From JACCTI01 sp051005695 (GTDB taxonomy: Bacteria > Verrucomicrobiota > Verrucomicrobiia > Chthoniobacterales > UBA10450), in assembly GCA_051005695.1 (NCBI GenBank), contig JBPCJC010000041.1, positions 1 to 64,000 on the forward strand: DNA of 64,000 nt, given 5' to 3'. The translations under genes and the position numbers were made by a program. Below are positions 35,848 to 45,566 of the stretch, in pieces. Under the pieces are notes generated by a model. The model searched no databases, was not told where the DNA came from, and was given only the letters and a program-made list of their open reading frames with translations. Every line of letters starts with the position of its first letter. Position 1 is the stretch's first letter.

Positions 35848-36078
35848 GTGAAACACGAAGTCACGATCGAATACTGCACGGCTTGAAACTACCAGCCGCG
35901 CGCCGCCAGTTTGGCGGACAAAATTCGAGAAACCGCCGGGATCGATTCGAGGTTGATTCCCTCCGGCGGTGGCGCCTTCGAAATTCGTCTCAACGGTGAA
36001 CTCCTTCATTCCAAGCTCGCCACCGGCAACTGGCCGGACTTCGACGCGCTCGCGCAGCAGATCAAGGCGCGCGCCTAA
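35848..36078 (+). CDS. SelW-like (Rdx family) selenoprotein with in-frame UGA
   Basis: A 76-residue protein if TGA at 35884-35886 is read as selenocysteine (residue 13). It begins VKHEVTIEYCTAU, the CxxU redox motif after the first beta strand of the Rdx/SelW thioredoxin-like fold, and ends with the family pattern GAFEIRLNGELLHSK, then WPDFDALAQQI. GTG start with AGAGGAA upstream. It is followed 17 bp later by the tRNA-Sec gene. A stem-loop candidate for the SECIS lies at 35903-35917. A conventional gene finder would miss it because of the early stop. Confidence 0.85.
35903..35917 (+). promoter_or_regulatory. Candidate bacterial SECIS hairpin of the SelW-like gene
   Basis: CCGCCA, loop GTT, TGGCGG: a six-base-pair stem 16 nt after the UGA codon, with G and U in the loop as SelB-binding hairpins require. 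Distance and loop type fit; not tested by folding. Confidence 0.55.
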
Positions 36079-36095
36079 CGACCTCTTTTTCAACC

Positions 36096-36191
36096 GGAGA
36101 GTGAAGGGTGCCTGGTGGCCCTCGCGGTCTTCAAAACCGTTGTCGGCCCGTTCTGCGGGTCGGGGTAGGTTCGATTCCTATCCTCTCCGCC
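36096..36191 (+). tRNA. selC: tRNA-Sec (UCA anticodon)
   Basis: About 96 nt. The acceptor stem starts GGAGAG and closes with CTCTCC; the anticodon arm is GCGGT-CTTCAAA-ACCGT with anticodon TCA; the extra-long variable arm CGGCCCG-TTCT-GCGGGTCG and the T arm GTAGG-TTCGATT-CCTAT are clear. This is the selenocysteine tRNA that decodes UGA with SelB. CCA is not fully encoded; the 3' GCC is continuous with an 11-mer copy (36189-36199). Located between two selenoprotein genes. Confidence 0.95.
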
Positions 36192-36230
36192 TAACGAGTG
36201 CTTCCTTTGCGCGAAAGGAGGTGATCCGGC

Positions 36231-37286
36231 ATGTCGCGCGAGCAGATTCGTAAGCTCACCTCGCTCTCATCCTCTGCGGGGTGAGCGTCGAAATTGAGCC
36301 AACAGGCCCTGTCGCAAGTATTGCGGCAGCTACCGCAAATAAAGGACGAGAACGTGCTCGTTGGTTCCGCCAGCCTTGATGATGCGGGCGTTTACCGGCT
36401 CTCGCGCGATCGCGCCCTCGTGCAAACGGTCGACTTCTTCACGCCGATCGTGGACGACCCGTTTGCCTATGGGCAGATCGCGGCGGCGAATGCTCTTTCC
36501 GACGTTTACGCGATGGGTGGCCGCCCGTTGACCGCGCTCAACATCGTGGGCATTCCCGCGGACCTCGTCCCGCCCGACGTGATCGCGAAAATCCTGCGCG
36601 GCGGCGCGGCCAAGGCGAAAGAAGCGGGCTGCGTCATCATCGGCGGACACACCATTCGCAATCCCGAGCCGATTTATGGAATGGCGATCACCGGACTCGT
36701 TAGGCCGGCACGCCTCTTGACGAACGCGCGCGCGCGCGCCGGCGATTTGCTGGCCCTGACCAAGCCCCTCGGCACCGGCATTGCCACCACCGCGATCAAA
36801 CGCAGTCTCGCTTCCACTGCTTTGGAAAAAAAAGCGATCGCGCTCATGTGTCGCTTGAATTCGGTCGGCGCGGAATTGGCCGAACGAGGACTCGTTAGGG
36901 CGGCGATCGATGTGACTGGCTTTGGCTTGTTAGGCCATCTCGCCTCCATGTGCCGAGCGAGTAAAGTCAGTGCCGAGATTGTCGCAACCAAGGTTCCGGT
37001 CATCTCGCGCGAGATTTTCGCGCTCATCGCGACCGGCTGTCTTCCCGGCGGCACGCGTCAAAACTTGGAAACCGCAAACGAGATCGTGCAATGGAACGAA
37101 ACGCCTGACGAATGGCGATTGCTCCTGGCAGACGCGCAAACCAGCGGTGGCCTCCTCCTTTGTGTCCCGCCGAAACGCTGGTCCGCAGTTGCGCGTATCT
37201 TGAAAACCAATCACACTCCGGCCGCCGCCATCATCGGCCAGATCCGGCCTTCGCGAAAACACCGGATTAGCGTCCTCGCACAATGA
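36231..37286 (+). CDS. selD: Selenophosphate synthase, itself a selenoprotein
   Basis: 351 aa when TGA at 36282-36284 is read as Sec18 (SSAGUASKLS; many SelD proteins have Cys or Sec here in the Gly-rich loop). The ATG at 36231 follows AAAGGAGGTGATC, an excellent ribosome binding site; starting after the UGA would lose the active-site residue. Further family motifs are NVLVGSASLDDAGVY, TVDFFTPIVDDPF, AANALSDVYAMGG and GGHTIRNPEP. It makes selenophosphate for SelA. The 3' end overlaps selA by four bases. Confidence 0.93.
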
Positions 37287-38584
37287 AAACCTCCCGGCGT
37301 GAGATTCCCGCCGTTGGGAAATTACTCGACGCGCTGGGCGAAAGCGACCTGCCGCGTCCCATGATCGCTGCACTCGTTAGGCGAGAACTAACCCTCCTGC
37401 GCTCGACGGACGAGGTTCCGCCGTTTGCCAAAATTGTCGAGCACCTCCGCGCCGCTTTCGACGATCTTCGTCTGACGCGCATTCAGCCCGTGATCAACGG
37501 CACCGGTGTCATCCTTCACACCAATCTAGGGCGCGCGCCTTTAAGCAATCGCGCCGTCAAGGCGCTCGGCGCAGTCGCGGCCGGATACAGCAACCTCGAG
37601 TTCGATCTCACCGCCGGCACCCGGGGCCAACGTGCGACCTATCTTGAGCAGAGTCTTGCTCTCGTAAGCGGCGCCGAAGCCGCTACGGTGGTGAACAACT
37701 GCGCCGCCGCGCTCGTTCTCATCCTGCGCCATTTCACGAGGCAGAAACCGGAAGTGATCATTTCGCGCGGCGAACTCATCCAGATCGGCGGCGGTTTTCG
37801 TATTCCGGAAATCCTCGAGGCGAGCGGTGCGCGCTTGCGCGAAATCGGCACCACCAATCGCACCGTGGTCGCTGATTATCAGAACGCGATCGGGCCGGAG
37901 ACGGCGATGATTCTCAAGGTGCACCGGAGCAACTTTTTCATGACCGGTTTTGTGGAAGCGCCGCGGACAGAGGAACTGGCACAGCTTGCACGGGCGAAAC
38001 GAATTCCGTTGGTGGAAGATCTCGGCAGCGGCGCGCTCGTCGGGACCGAACCGCGCGAACCGACGCCGGCGGAAACACTGAAGCGCGGCGTCGATCTCGT
38101 TTGTTTCAGCGGCGACAAGTTGTTAGGCGGACCGCAGGCCGGCATCATCGCCGGCAAAGCGCGCCTGATCGCCGCGCTGAAGCGCCATCCGTTCTTCCGC
38201 GCACTCCGCTGCGACAAACTTGTCCTGACCGCGCTCCAGGCGACGGTCGAATCCTATCTCGCCGGGCGCGCCGACGACGTGCCGGTGATCGCGATGATGC
38301 GTTTGCCTAACGAGCAGTTGCGCGCGCGCGCCGAACGAATTGTCGCGCAGGTCCCCGAGACGCGCCTCCGCATTGGCGAAGGCAGATCGCAGGTCGGCGG
38401 CGGGACCCTGCCGCAAGCGGCCATTCCTTCCGTCATTCTCGAATTGCCGGAAGAATTCGCCTCGCGGCTGCGCCGCCGCATACCGCCGATCATTGGCTAC
38501 CTCGAGCGCGGCCAATTCAAACTCGACTTGCGCACGATTTTTCCAGAGCAGGACGCGGAACTCGTCCGCGCGTTACGCGAGTGA
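37283..38584 (+). CDS. selA: L-seryl-tRNA(Sec) selenium transferase
   Basis: A 433-aa PLP enzyme converting Ser-tRNA(Sec) to Sec-tRNA(Sec) with selenophosphate. Visible motifs: INGTGVILHTNLGRAPLS (family N-terminus), NNCAAALVLIL, EIGTTNRT, VEDLGSGAL and the PLP lysine in CFSGDKLLGGPQAG. Length is normal. Overlaps selD and selB by four bases each, so the genes are translationally coupled. Confidence 0.96.
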   Translation: MKTSRREIPAVGKLLDALGESDLPRPMIAALVRRELTLLRSTDEVPPFAKIVEHLRAAFDDLRLTRIQPVINGTGVILHTNLGRAPLSNRAVKALGAVAAGYSNLEFDLTAGTRGQRATYLEQSLALVSGAEAATVVNNCAAALVLILRHFTRQKPEVIISRGELIQIGGGFRIPEILEASGARLREIGTTNRTVVADYQNAIGPETAMILKVHRSNFFMTGFVEAPRTEELAQLARAKRIPLVEDLGSGALVGTEPREPTPAETLKRGVDLVCFSGDKLLGGPQAGIIAGKARLIAALKRHPFFRALRCDKLVLTALQATVESYLAGRADDVPVIAMMRLPNEQLRARAERIVAQVPETRLRIGEGRSQVGGGTLPQAAIPSVILELPEEFASRLRRRIPPIIGYLERGQFKLDLRTIFPEQDAELVRALRE

Positions 38585-40407
38585 AGCACCTTATTCTCGC
38601 CACCGCCGGTCATGTCGATCACGGCAAGACCGCGCTGATTAAAGCGCTCACCGGCATCGACACCGATCGTTTGCCGGAAGAGAAGGCGCGCGGGATCACG
38701 ATAGAACTGGGCTTCGCGCATCTGCAACTCGGCGACGTTTCGTTAGGCGTGATCGACGTCCCGGGCCACGAAGATTTCGTCAAGAACATGGTCGCCGGTG
38801 TGGGCGCGATCGATCTGGCCTTGATCGTGGTCGCGGCCGACGACGGCTGGATGCCACAGACGGAGGAGCATCTGCAAATTCTCGAGTATCTCGGCGTGCA
38901 GCACGCCGTGATCGCGCAAACGAAAATTGATCTCGCAACCGCGCGGGAAGATCTGCGCACGCAGCTTATGGGCAGTGCATTTGCGGATGCGCCGATTGTC
39001 TCAGTCTCGGTCCGAACCGGCGAAGGAATCGCAGAGTTAAAAGAGCAGCTCGCAAACGCGTGCAAGCTTTTGCCGTCTCCGCGCGACTTCGGCAAACCAC
39101 GCCTGGCGGTTGATCGCGCTTTTGTTTTGCGGGGCATCGGGCCGGTCGTGACCGGCACGCTCAGCGGCGGCAAACTGCAACGCGGCGATGCGATCATCGT
39201 CCAGCCGTCAGGAACAACGGGCCGGATTCGCGCACTCCAAACGCACAATCGCGAAGTTGAAGAGAGTGTGCCGGGCATGCGCACTGCGCTCAGCATTCCC
39301 GGTGTGGAAATCCGTCGTGGCGAGATGATCACGCGCGCCGAATTCGGCGCGCCCAGCAGCGCGATTGATGCACTCGTTAGGCGTTCCGCGCGCCTGCCGG
39401 TGACGACGAGCCCCTTGAAACATGGCGCGACCGTGCGGGTGCATCATGGGAGCGCGAATTCTTCCGCCCGCATCTTCTTCGCGAACGAAGAAAAGCTTGG
39501 TGCGGGCCAGAGCGCGATCGCGCAACTCCGTTTCGAGGAGCCGATTTTCGTCTTCGCCGGCGATCGTTTCATTCTCCGCGATGCCTCGGAGCGACACACG
39601 CTAGCCGGTGCCCTCGTGCTTGATCCCGACGCGAATGCGCGCCGTTTCCGCACAACCCAGCAGCAGACGTTTCTGGCTGCGCGCGCCGCCGCGCCGGAGT
39701 CCGCGGAAGTTTTCCTGCGCACGCAAGTGGCGCGCGATCATGCCGTGAGGCGTTCGACGCTGCTGGCGAAGTCTCGTTTTTCCGGGGAGGATTTCGAAGG
39801 CGCTGGTGAATTCCTAATCGAGGAAAAATGGTGGCGAAAAATTCTCGAACGCGCGGTGAGCTTGATCGACGCCGAACACAAGGCTTATCCGAATCTTCTC
39901 GGTCTCGAATTGGCGCGTCTGCGCGAAGCGATTTCAGAACTGCCATTTCCTGAGCTCTTCGAAAAGTTAACGGACGAACTTTGCGTCGGTGGTTTCGCGA
40001 AGAGAAATGAGCTCATCCATCGCATCGACCATCGCGCGACTTTGCCGCCGCCGTTGCATTCCGCCGGCGAACGCATCCGCGCCGCGCTGGCGGCGAAGCC
40101 GTTTGATCCGCCCTCGCGCAAGGAACTGGCGCCGGACGCGATTTCGCAGCAGGCGCTGCGATTTTTGCGTGAGACGAAAGAAGCGGTCGAGATTTCGGCG
40201 GAGGTGATTTTGGCGCGCGAGGCGCTGGAGCTGATGCGATCGAAAGTGGTGGCGCATTTACGCTCTCATGACGGCGCCACGGTGAGCGATTTGCGGCTGG
40301 CGCTTGGGAGCTCGCGGCGAGTAGTGGTTCCGCTCCTGGAATATTTTGACCGTGCCGGCCTAACGAGACGAGTAGGCGACAAACGCGCGCTCGCATCAGC
40401 GCGCTGA
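38581..40407 (+). CDS. selB: Selenocysteine-specific elongation factor SelB
   Basis: A 608-aa GTPase. G1 is AGHVDHGKTALIKALTG, the switch region has GITIELGFAH, G3 is DVPGHEDF, and G4 is the QTKID variant of NKID. EF-Tu-like domains II/III follow, then the C-terminal winged-helix domains (about 400-608) that bind the SECIS hairpin in mRNA. GTG start overlapping the selA stop. The last 12 bp overlap the convergent nrfD-like gene. Confidence 0.95.
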   Translation: MKHLILATAGHVDHGKTALIKALTGIDTDRLPEEKARGITIELGFAHLQLGDVSLGVIDVPGHEDFVKNMVAGVGAIDLALIVVAADDGWMPQTEEHLQILEYLGVQHAVIAQTKIDLATAREDLRTQLMGSAFADAPIVSVSVRTGEGIAELKEQLANACKLLPSPRDFGKPRLAVDRAFVLRGIGPVVTGTLSGGKLQRGDAIIVQPSGTTGRIRALQTHNREVEESVPGMRTALSIPGVEIRRGEMITRAEFGAPSSAIDALVRRSARLPVTTSPLKHGATVRVHHGSANSSARIFFANEEKLGAGQSAIAQLRFEEPIFVFAGDRFILRDASERHTLAGALVLDPDANARRFRTTQQQTFLAARAAAPESAEVFLRTQVARDHAVRRSTLLAKSRFSGEDFEGAGEFLIEEKWWRKILERAVSLIDAEHKAYPNLLGLELARLREAISELPFPELFEKLTDELCVGGFAKRNELIHRIDHRATLPPPLHSAGERIRAALAAKPFDPPSRKELAPDAISQQALRFLRETKEAVEISAEVILAREALELMRSKVVAHLRSHDGATVSDLRLALGSSRRVVVPLLEYFDRAGLTRRVGDKRALASAR

Positions 40408-41391
40408 TTGCGCGGCAAAGACGGCTTCGGGATCGCGGCCGGAGGCACGACCGGCTTCGAGCCAACCGAAGCGACTAACGAATGCTCCGCACAAAAAGGA
40501 AATGCCCGCGAAAGGGGCGAGACCGACGAGGCGGAGGAGGAGCGAGAGTGGGCCGGTGAGAATTTCGCCGCCGCGAATCAACCAGCCGGACTTGCCTTCG
40601 TGGAGCGCGCGGTCCGCTTTGCCATGCTTATCGATTTCGAGCCAAATCCAGAGGGCGGTTTCGATTCCGGCAACGGCGTAACCGATCGCATTCAGCGACG
40701 CGAGATGATGGCCTAACAACTCCAAGGCGGCCGTGGCCGAGCCCAGTCCGGCAATGCCGAAATGAATTGGCAAAAGCACGCGATGGAGAAACCACGCGGG
40801 AATGGCGGTCGCACCGACTAAGACACCGGTGTAAGTGGCGAGGCCGAGGCCGTAGACGAGCGCGCCCGCGATCAGGAGGATGGCGAAAACGCGGAGCACG
40901 ATTCCCAGGGTTCCTCCGAAAGTGTGGTGCAGTTGCAACTCGAGCGCGAGCAAACCGAGCACGGCGTGCGGGCTGAAGAAGCTCAAAATCCAAGCGCCCA
41001 CGGACATCGGTGAGCGCCACTTAAAAACGCGCAGCATGTTGAGAAACATCAATGGCCTTCCGAGATCGAGGACGAGCAGGATGGGGGAGATCAGTGCGCC
41101 GATCGCAGCCAGCCACATGGCCGTGAGCGCGACGTCGGGCTGATGCTTGAAGAGCGCGGCGACGGCAATCGTCGGGGCCATTCCCGCAAGTCCGCCGACG
41201 AAAAAGTAAACCGGAATTTCCCAGGTCCAGACCGGCGGCCTAACGACTGCTTCGCCATGATAACCGGGCCGTTGCGGGATTGGTCCGCCGGCGGCGCGCA
41301 CACCCGGCGTAGAGATCTCGCCACGTTCGCGCGCGGTTTCGCGCAGGGTGTCGAGACGCTTCTCGAAATCAGGATCGCGACGCTCGGCCAT
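40396..41391 (-). CDS. NrfD-like membrane subunit of formate dehydrogenase
   Basis: A 331-aa membrane protein from ATG 41391, overlapping the FdhB stop. Eight or more helices with the NrfD pattern: WEIPVYFFVGGLAGM, LLVLDLGRPLMFLNMLRVFK (conserved acidic/Arg quinol region) and SVGAWILSFFSP. NrfD proteins pass electrons to the quinone pool as the membrane anchor of Mo/Fe-S oxidoreductases. It replaces the cytochrome b gamma subunit of E. coli-type enzymes. An open frame upstream of 41391 is ignored. Confidence 0.88.
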   Translation of the reverse strand: MAERRDPDFEKRLDTLRETARERGEISTPGVRAAGGPIPQRPGYHGEAVVRPPVWTWEIPVYFFVGGLAGMAPTIAVAALFKHQPDVALTAMWLAAIGALISPILLVLDLGRPLMFLNMLRVFKWRSPMSVGAWILSFFSPHAVLGLLALELQLHHTFGGTLGIVLRVFAILLIAGALVYGLGLATYTGVLVGATAIPAWFLHRVLLPIHFGIAGLGSATAALELLGHHLASLNAIGYAVAGIETALWIWLEIDKHGKADRALHEGKSGWLIRGGEILTGPLSLLLRLVGLAPFAGISFLCGAFVSRFGWLEAGRASGRDPEAVFAAQSAR

Positions 41392-42257
41392 TAGAAAAAT
41401 GCAAAGGCCAGTCCGACGATCGCGCCGGCCGCAACGGCGGTGGCGAAGGCCGCGCTCCAACTGGACTTCAGGTAGATGGTTGGCACCTGTGGTTTCGGCG
41501 GGAGCCCATAGGCTTCCGGTTCGCCTAACAAGAGGAAGAAAGCGTGCAGCCCGCGGACGGATGTTTCCTGCGGATCGTAGATTTGCGCGTCGCTGTAACC
41601 TTGCGCCTGCAATTCTTCCACGCGCTGCGCGCCGCGCGCGCGCAGGTCATCGAGCCGGCCGAAGACGATCGATTCGGTCGGGCAAACTTTCGCGCAGGCT
41701 GGGGTGAGTCCGCTCTTTTGTCGATCGTAACAGAAGGTACACTTGAACGCGCCGCCGGCGTCGGGCAGCGGTTCGGGCCGTTTGTCGATCACGCCGAACG
41801 GGCAGTTGACCACACAATAACCGCAGCCGTTGCAGATGTCGTTTTGCACGAGCACGGAGCCGACTTCGGTGCGCACAATCGAGCCGGTCGGGCAGGATTC
41901 GAGGCAGCCGGCTTCTTCGCAATGTTTGCAAACATCGGAAAGAAAAACCCAACGGAAGGGATCGTCATCATTACTGCCTAACGACATCGGGCCGGCGATC
42001 TGATTTCCCTTCGCGCGATCCTGTTCGAGGAACAGGACATGGCGCCAGGTCGAAGCGCCGAGGTGGCCGGTGTTGTCGTAGGAATTGCCGGTGAAATTGT
42101 AACCGTCGTCGGGAACTTCATTCCATTCCTTGCAGGCAACTTCGCAGGCTTTGCAGCCGATACAGACGCTGGGGTCGGTGAAGAAACCGACCTCGACGCG
42201 ATCCTGCACGTAGGTGTGCCGGCGCTGATTCGTGCTCTGGGTGCCTTCGCCGATCAT
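41391..42257 (-). CDS. fdhB: Formate dehydrogenase iron-sulfur subunit
   Basis: About 288 aa from ATG 42257, 10 bp after the fdhA stop with AGGAACG upstream; a longer frame overlaps fdhA. Four [4Fe-4S] Cys groups are visible: CIGCKACEVAC, CKHCEEAGCLESC, CNGCGYCVVNC and CTFCYDRQ with ACAKVCP. A C-terminal transmembrane segment (about 265-288) anchors it. It relays electrons from the catalytic subunit to the NrfD-like subunit. Confidence 0.92.
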   Translation of the reverse strand: MIGEGTQSTNQRRHTYVQDRVEVGFFTDPSVCIGCKACEVACKEWNEVPDDGYNFTGNSYDNTGHLGASTWRHVLFLEQDRAKGNQIAGPMSLGSNDDDPFRWVFLSDVCKHCEEAGCLESCPTGSIVRTEVGSVLVQNDICNGCGYCVVNCPFGVIDKRPEPLPDAGGAFKCTFCYDRQKSGLTPACAKVCPTESIVFGRLDDLRARGAQRVEELQAQGYSDAQIYDPQETSVRGLHAFFLLLGEPEAYGLPPKPQVPTIYLKSSWSAAFATAVAAGAIVGLAFAFF

Positions 42258-42267
42258 GAATTCGTTC

Positions 42268-45200
42268 CTATCCAGTCTTTCCGTGTTGCCCGTGGCCGGG
42301 CGTGAGTTTGCCACCTTCGGGTGCGCCGGGCGGCGGTTGCTCGGGATGCAAATTTACCGGGCCGTGTTGCGGTGCGTATTTTTCCAACCACGGAAGATAA
42401 TCGCGGCCGCGCGGCAATCGGCCGGGGACGATATTGCAGACGAGCGATTTGGTTTCCATGATGGTCACGTTCGGCTCGCCGGAGATTGCCATCAGGTCGT
42501 TCGCGACATCGCCGCGCACCGGTCCGGCCGAGCCCCAGTGGAACGGCATCGCCACTTGATGCACAGTTTTACCGTTGAGATGGAGCGGCTGCATGCGTCG
42601 GCTAACGAGTGCGCGCGCTTCGATCGCGCCGCGCAGACTAACGACACAAACGTGCTCGCCGTTTTTGATTTTCAATATCGTCGCCACTTCCGGCGACATC
42701 TCGATAAACATTTCCGGCTGCAATTCTGCGAGGTGCGGGAGGAAGCGGCTCATCCCGCCGGCGGTGTGATGCTCGGTCAGGCGATAAGTCGTTAGGACGA
42801 AGGGAAAACGCGGATCGCCCGGCGGCGCGAAACGATTTTCCTCGCGGGTAAACCAGTTCACCACCGGGTTGGTGTCGCGCGGGTAAAGTGGATTCGCGAC
42901 CGGAGACTCCAGCGGCTCGTAATGGGTCGGCATCGGGCCATCCTGTAAGCCTTTCGGAATGTAGAGCCAGCCAAGTCCGTCTTCGTGGAGAATAAAGGGC
43001 GCGTCGCCGGGTTGCGCATCGAGACCCTTTTCGTGGCCCTTCGGTTGATAATTCGGCCGCTTCGTTTTAACGAAATCCGGCACGTCTTGGCCGGTCCATT
43101 TTCCTTCCTGCTCGCTCCACCAAACCAGCTTCTTCCCTTCACTCCATGGCTGCCCATCGGGTCGCGCGCTGGCACGATTATAAATGATCCGGCGATCGCT
43201 CGGCCAGGCGAACCCCCAGCCGTGGCCGAGGTAGTCATTAGACTGGCGCGATTTCGGTTTGTTCACGCCGCTGCTCGGAAAACAGCCGGAATAAATCCAG
43301 CAGCCACACGCGGTCGAGCCGTCACCTTTCAAATCGTTGAAACCATCGACCTGCGAGCCGTGATGCGGCTGGTTCTTGGCGTCGCGACCGAAGACGACCC
43401 CGGACTCGTTAGGCGAGACTTCGGTTTTCCAACCGTTGATCTCCGCGAGGACGGCTTCCATTTTCGGCTCGCCATGTTCGTCCTCCGGATACCACCAATC
43501 GAGCGCGCGCATCGGCTCGTCGATCTCGTCGCTGGACTCTTTCGCTTTTGCGATCAGACGCAGCGCGAGTTGATGAATGAACCAGCCTTCGCTCTTGCAA
43601 TCGCCCGGGGGATCGACCGCTTTCTCGCGCCATTGCAGCAGGCGTTGGGTGTTGGTGAAAGCGCCTTCTTTCTCTGCGTGACCGGCCACCGGAAAGAGAA
43701 AAACTTCTGTGCCGATCTCCTCGGTTTTGAGTTCGCCGCGCTCGATCTCGGGTGAATCAAACCAGAAATTCGCGCTCTCGATTTCCACGAGATCCCGCAC
43801 CACCAGCCACTTTAATTTTGAGAGCGCCTTGCGTTCGAAACGCGCGTTCTGCGCGCCGACCGCCGGGTTCTGTCCCATGATGAACATCCCTTCCATGTTC
43901 CCGTCGGCCATCGCGTAGAGGAACTCGAAGTAGGAATGGTCTTCAGTGATTTTCGGGAGCCAGGAATAGCCGAAGTCATTCCCTTTTGTCGCGCGCGTTC
44001 CGTAGTAAGCCTTCATCAGGCTGATGAAATATTTCGGAAAATTCGACCAGAGGCCGGTCTTGTTGGTGTGCTTTTCGAGATACTGCTGGAGCGTGTCCTC
44101 GGCCTTCCCGCCGCGCGGCATCGCGAGATAGCCGGGCAGAATATCGTAGAGCGTCGGGATATCGGTTGAGCCTTGAATAGAAGCATGACCGCGCAAGGCG
44201 AGAATGCCGCCGCCGGGCCGGCCGATGTTGCCTAACAAGAGCTGCAAGACCGCGGCGGTGCGGATGAGTTGGACGCCTTTCGAGTGATGGGTCCAACCGA
44301 CGGCGTAACAGATCGCGGCCGTTTTCTCCGGGCCAGAAGCACTCGTTAGGGCATCAGCCACTTTCTGGAAAAGCTCCGGCGGAATGCCGCAGGTTTTCTC
44401 GACCATCTCCGGGGTGTAGCGCGCGAAGTGGCGCTTCAAGGTCTGGAAAACGCAGCGCGGATCCTCCAGCGAAAGATCGCGCTCAGGATAACTTAGGCCT
44501 TCGCCCTTGTAGAGCCAGCTCTCGGTATCGTAGGCGCGCTTCTCTTCGTTCCACCCGGAGAAATAACCGGTGTCATCGCTGTCGCCGAAGTCGTCGCGCA
44601 GAATGCAGGAGGCGTTTGTGTAATGGACGACGTATTCGCGGAAGATTTTTTCGGAGTCCAGGACGTGATGAATCAGGCCGCCGAGAAATGCGATGTCGCT
44701 GCCGGCACGAATGGGCACCCAGATATCTGCGAGCGCGCTCGTGCGGGAAAAACGCGGATCGACGTGGATGATGGTTGCGCCGTTTTCCTTCGCCTTCATC
44801 ACCCAGCGAAAACCGACCGGATGCGCCTCCGCCATCGACGAGCCTTCGATCAGGATGCAATTCGAACGCGCGAGATCTTGTTGCGCGGTCGTAGCTCCGC
44901 CCCGTCCGAAGGAGGTGCCCAGACCGGGCACCGTGCTGCTATGTCATATCCGGGCCTGGTTCGACACGCACACCATGCCCAGGCCTCCAGTAAACAGTTT
45001 CTTGATCAGGTAATTTCCTTCGTTATCGAGCGTGGCGCCGCCGAGATGACAGACGCCAGTGGTGTGGTTAACCACCGAGCCTTTCGCGCCCCTAACGAAT
45101 GTTCGTTTCCGCGATTCCCACGTCCGTTCCGCCACCATTTCCATTGCGCGTGAAAGCGAAATCTCCGTCCACGCCTTCGCAAACGGCGCGCGATATTTCA

Positions 45201-45510
45201 CCTTCATCTCGCGCCGCGAATGCGTCAGCAGCTGATACGAAGCCGCGCCTTTCGGGCAAAGATTCCCTTGGCTGATCGGAGATTCCGGGTCGCCCTCGAT
45301 TGAAACCAGCTTGCCGTTCTTGTGATAAATCAACTGCCCGCAACCGACGCCGCAGTAAGGACAAATCGAGCGCGCAACCTGCGCATCATCGATTCGCGCA
45401 TGCATCTTGCGCGTCTTGTCGGACATCGACTCGAGTCCGGTGCCATCCTTGCGCTCACGGATTTGCCGCAGCAGCGGCCACTGCGAGAGCAACTCGGGGA
45501 TGGAAGACAT
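42268..45510 (-). CDS. fdhA: Formate dehydrogenase catalytic subunit, selenoprotein with in-frame UGA
   Basis: 1080 aa if the TGA at 44944-44946 (minus strand) is read as Sec. N-terminal Fe-S site CPYCGVGCG with NLCPKG; then GVCHLGGATL, and NQARIU-HSSTVPGLGTSFGRGG, the canonical Sec/Mo-ligand segment of formate dehydrogenases. The rest is the full molybdopterin oxidoreductase, with the C-terminal MGT-binding domain (HVCVVSLRGAIEARA). The two halves (45510-44944 and the part from 44943 on) lie in the same frame. A SECIS hairpin follows the UGA at the standard distance. No Tat signal is evident, so it probably faces the cytoplasm. Oxidises formate to CO2. Confidence 0.95.
44914..44932 (-). promoter_or_regulatory. 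Bacterial SECIS element of fdhA
   Basis: Read on the minus strand: GGTGCCC, loop GGTCT, GGGCACC, a perfect 7-bp stem starting 11 nt after the UGA. The GGUCU apical loop matches that of the E. coli fdhF SECIS, where the G and U contact SelB. Very strong support for UGA decoding. Confidence 0.92.
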
Positions 45511-45566
45511 CAAAAGCTCTTCGCTCGCCAGGCGCGCTTTGGTTGCTCGAAAATTCCGCGCGCGAC

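Noticed and set aside
36294..37286. selD starting at 36294
   Set aside because: This start lies after the UGA-Sec codon and lacks the catalytic loop; ATG 36231 has a strong ribosome binding site.
42268..45513. Two separate genes for formate dehydrogenase (189 aa and 887 aa)
   Set aside because: Same frame, separated only by a UGA at the conserved Sec position with a perfect SECIS; one selenoprotein gene.
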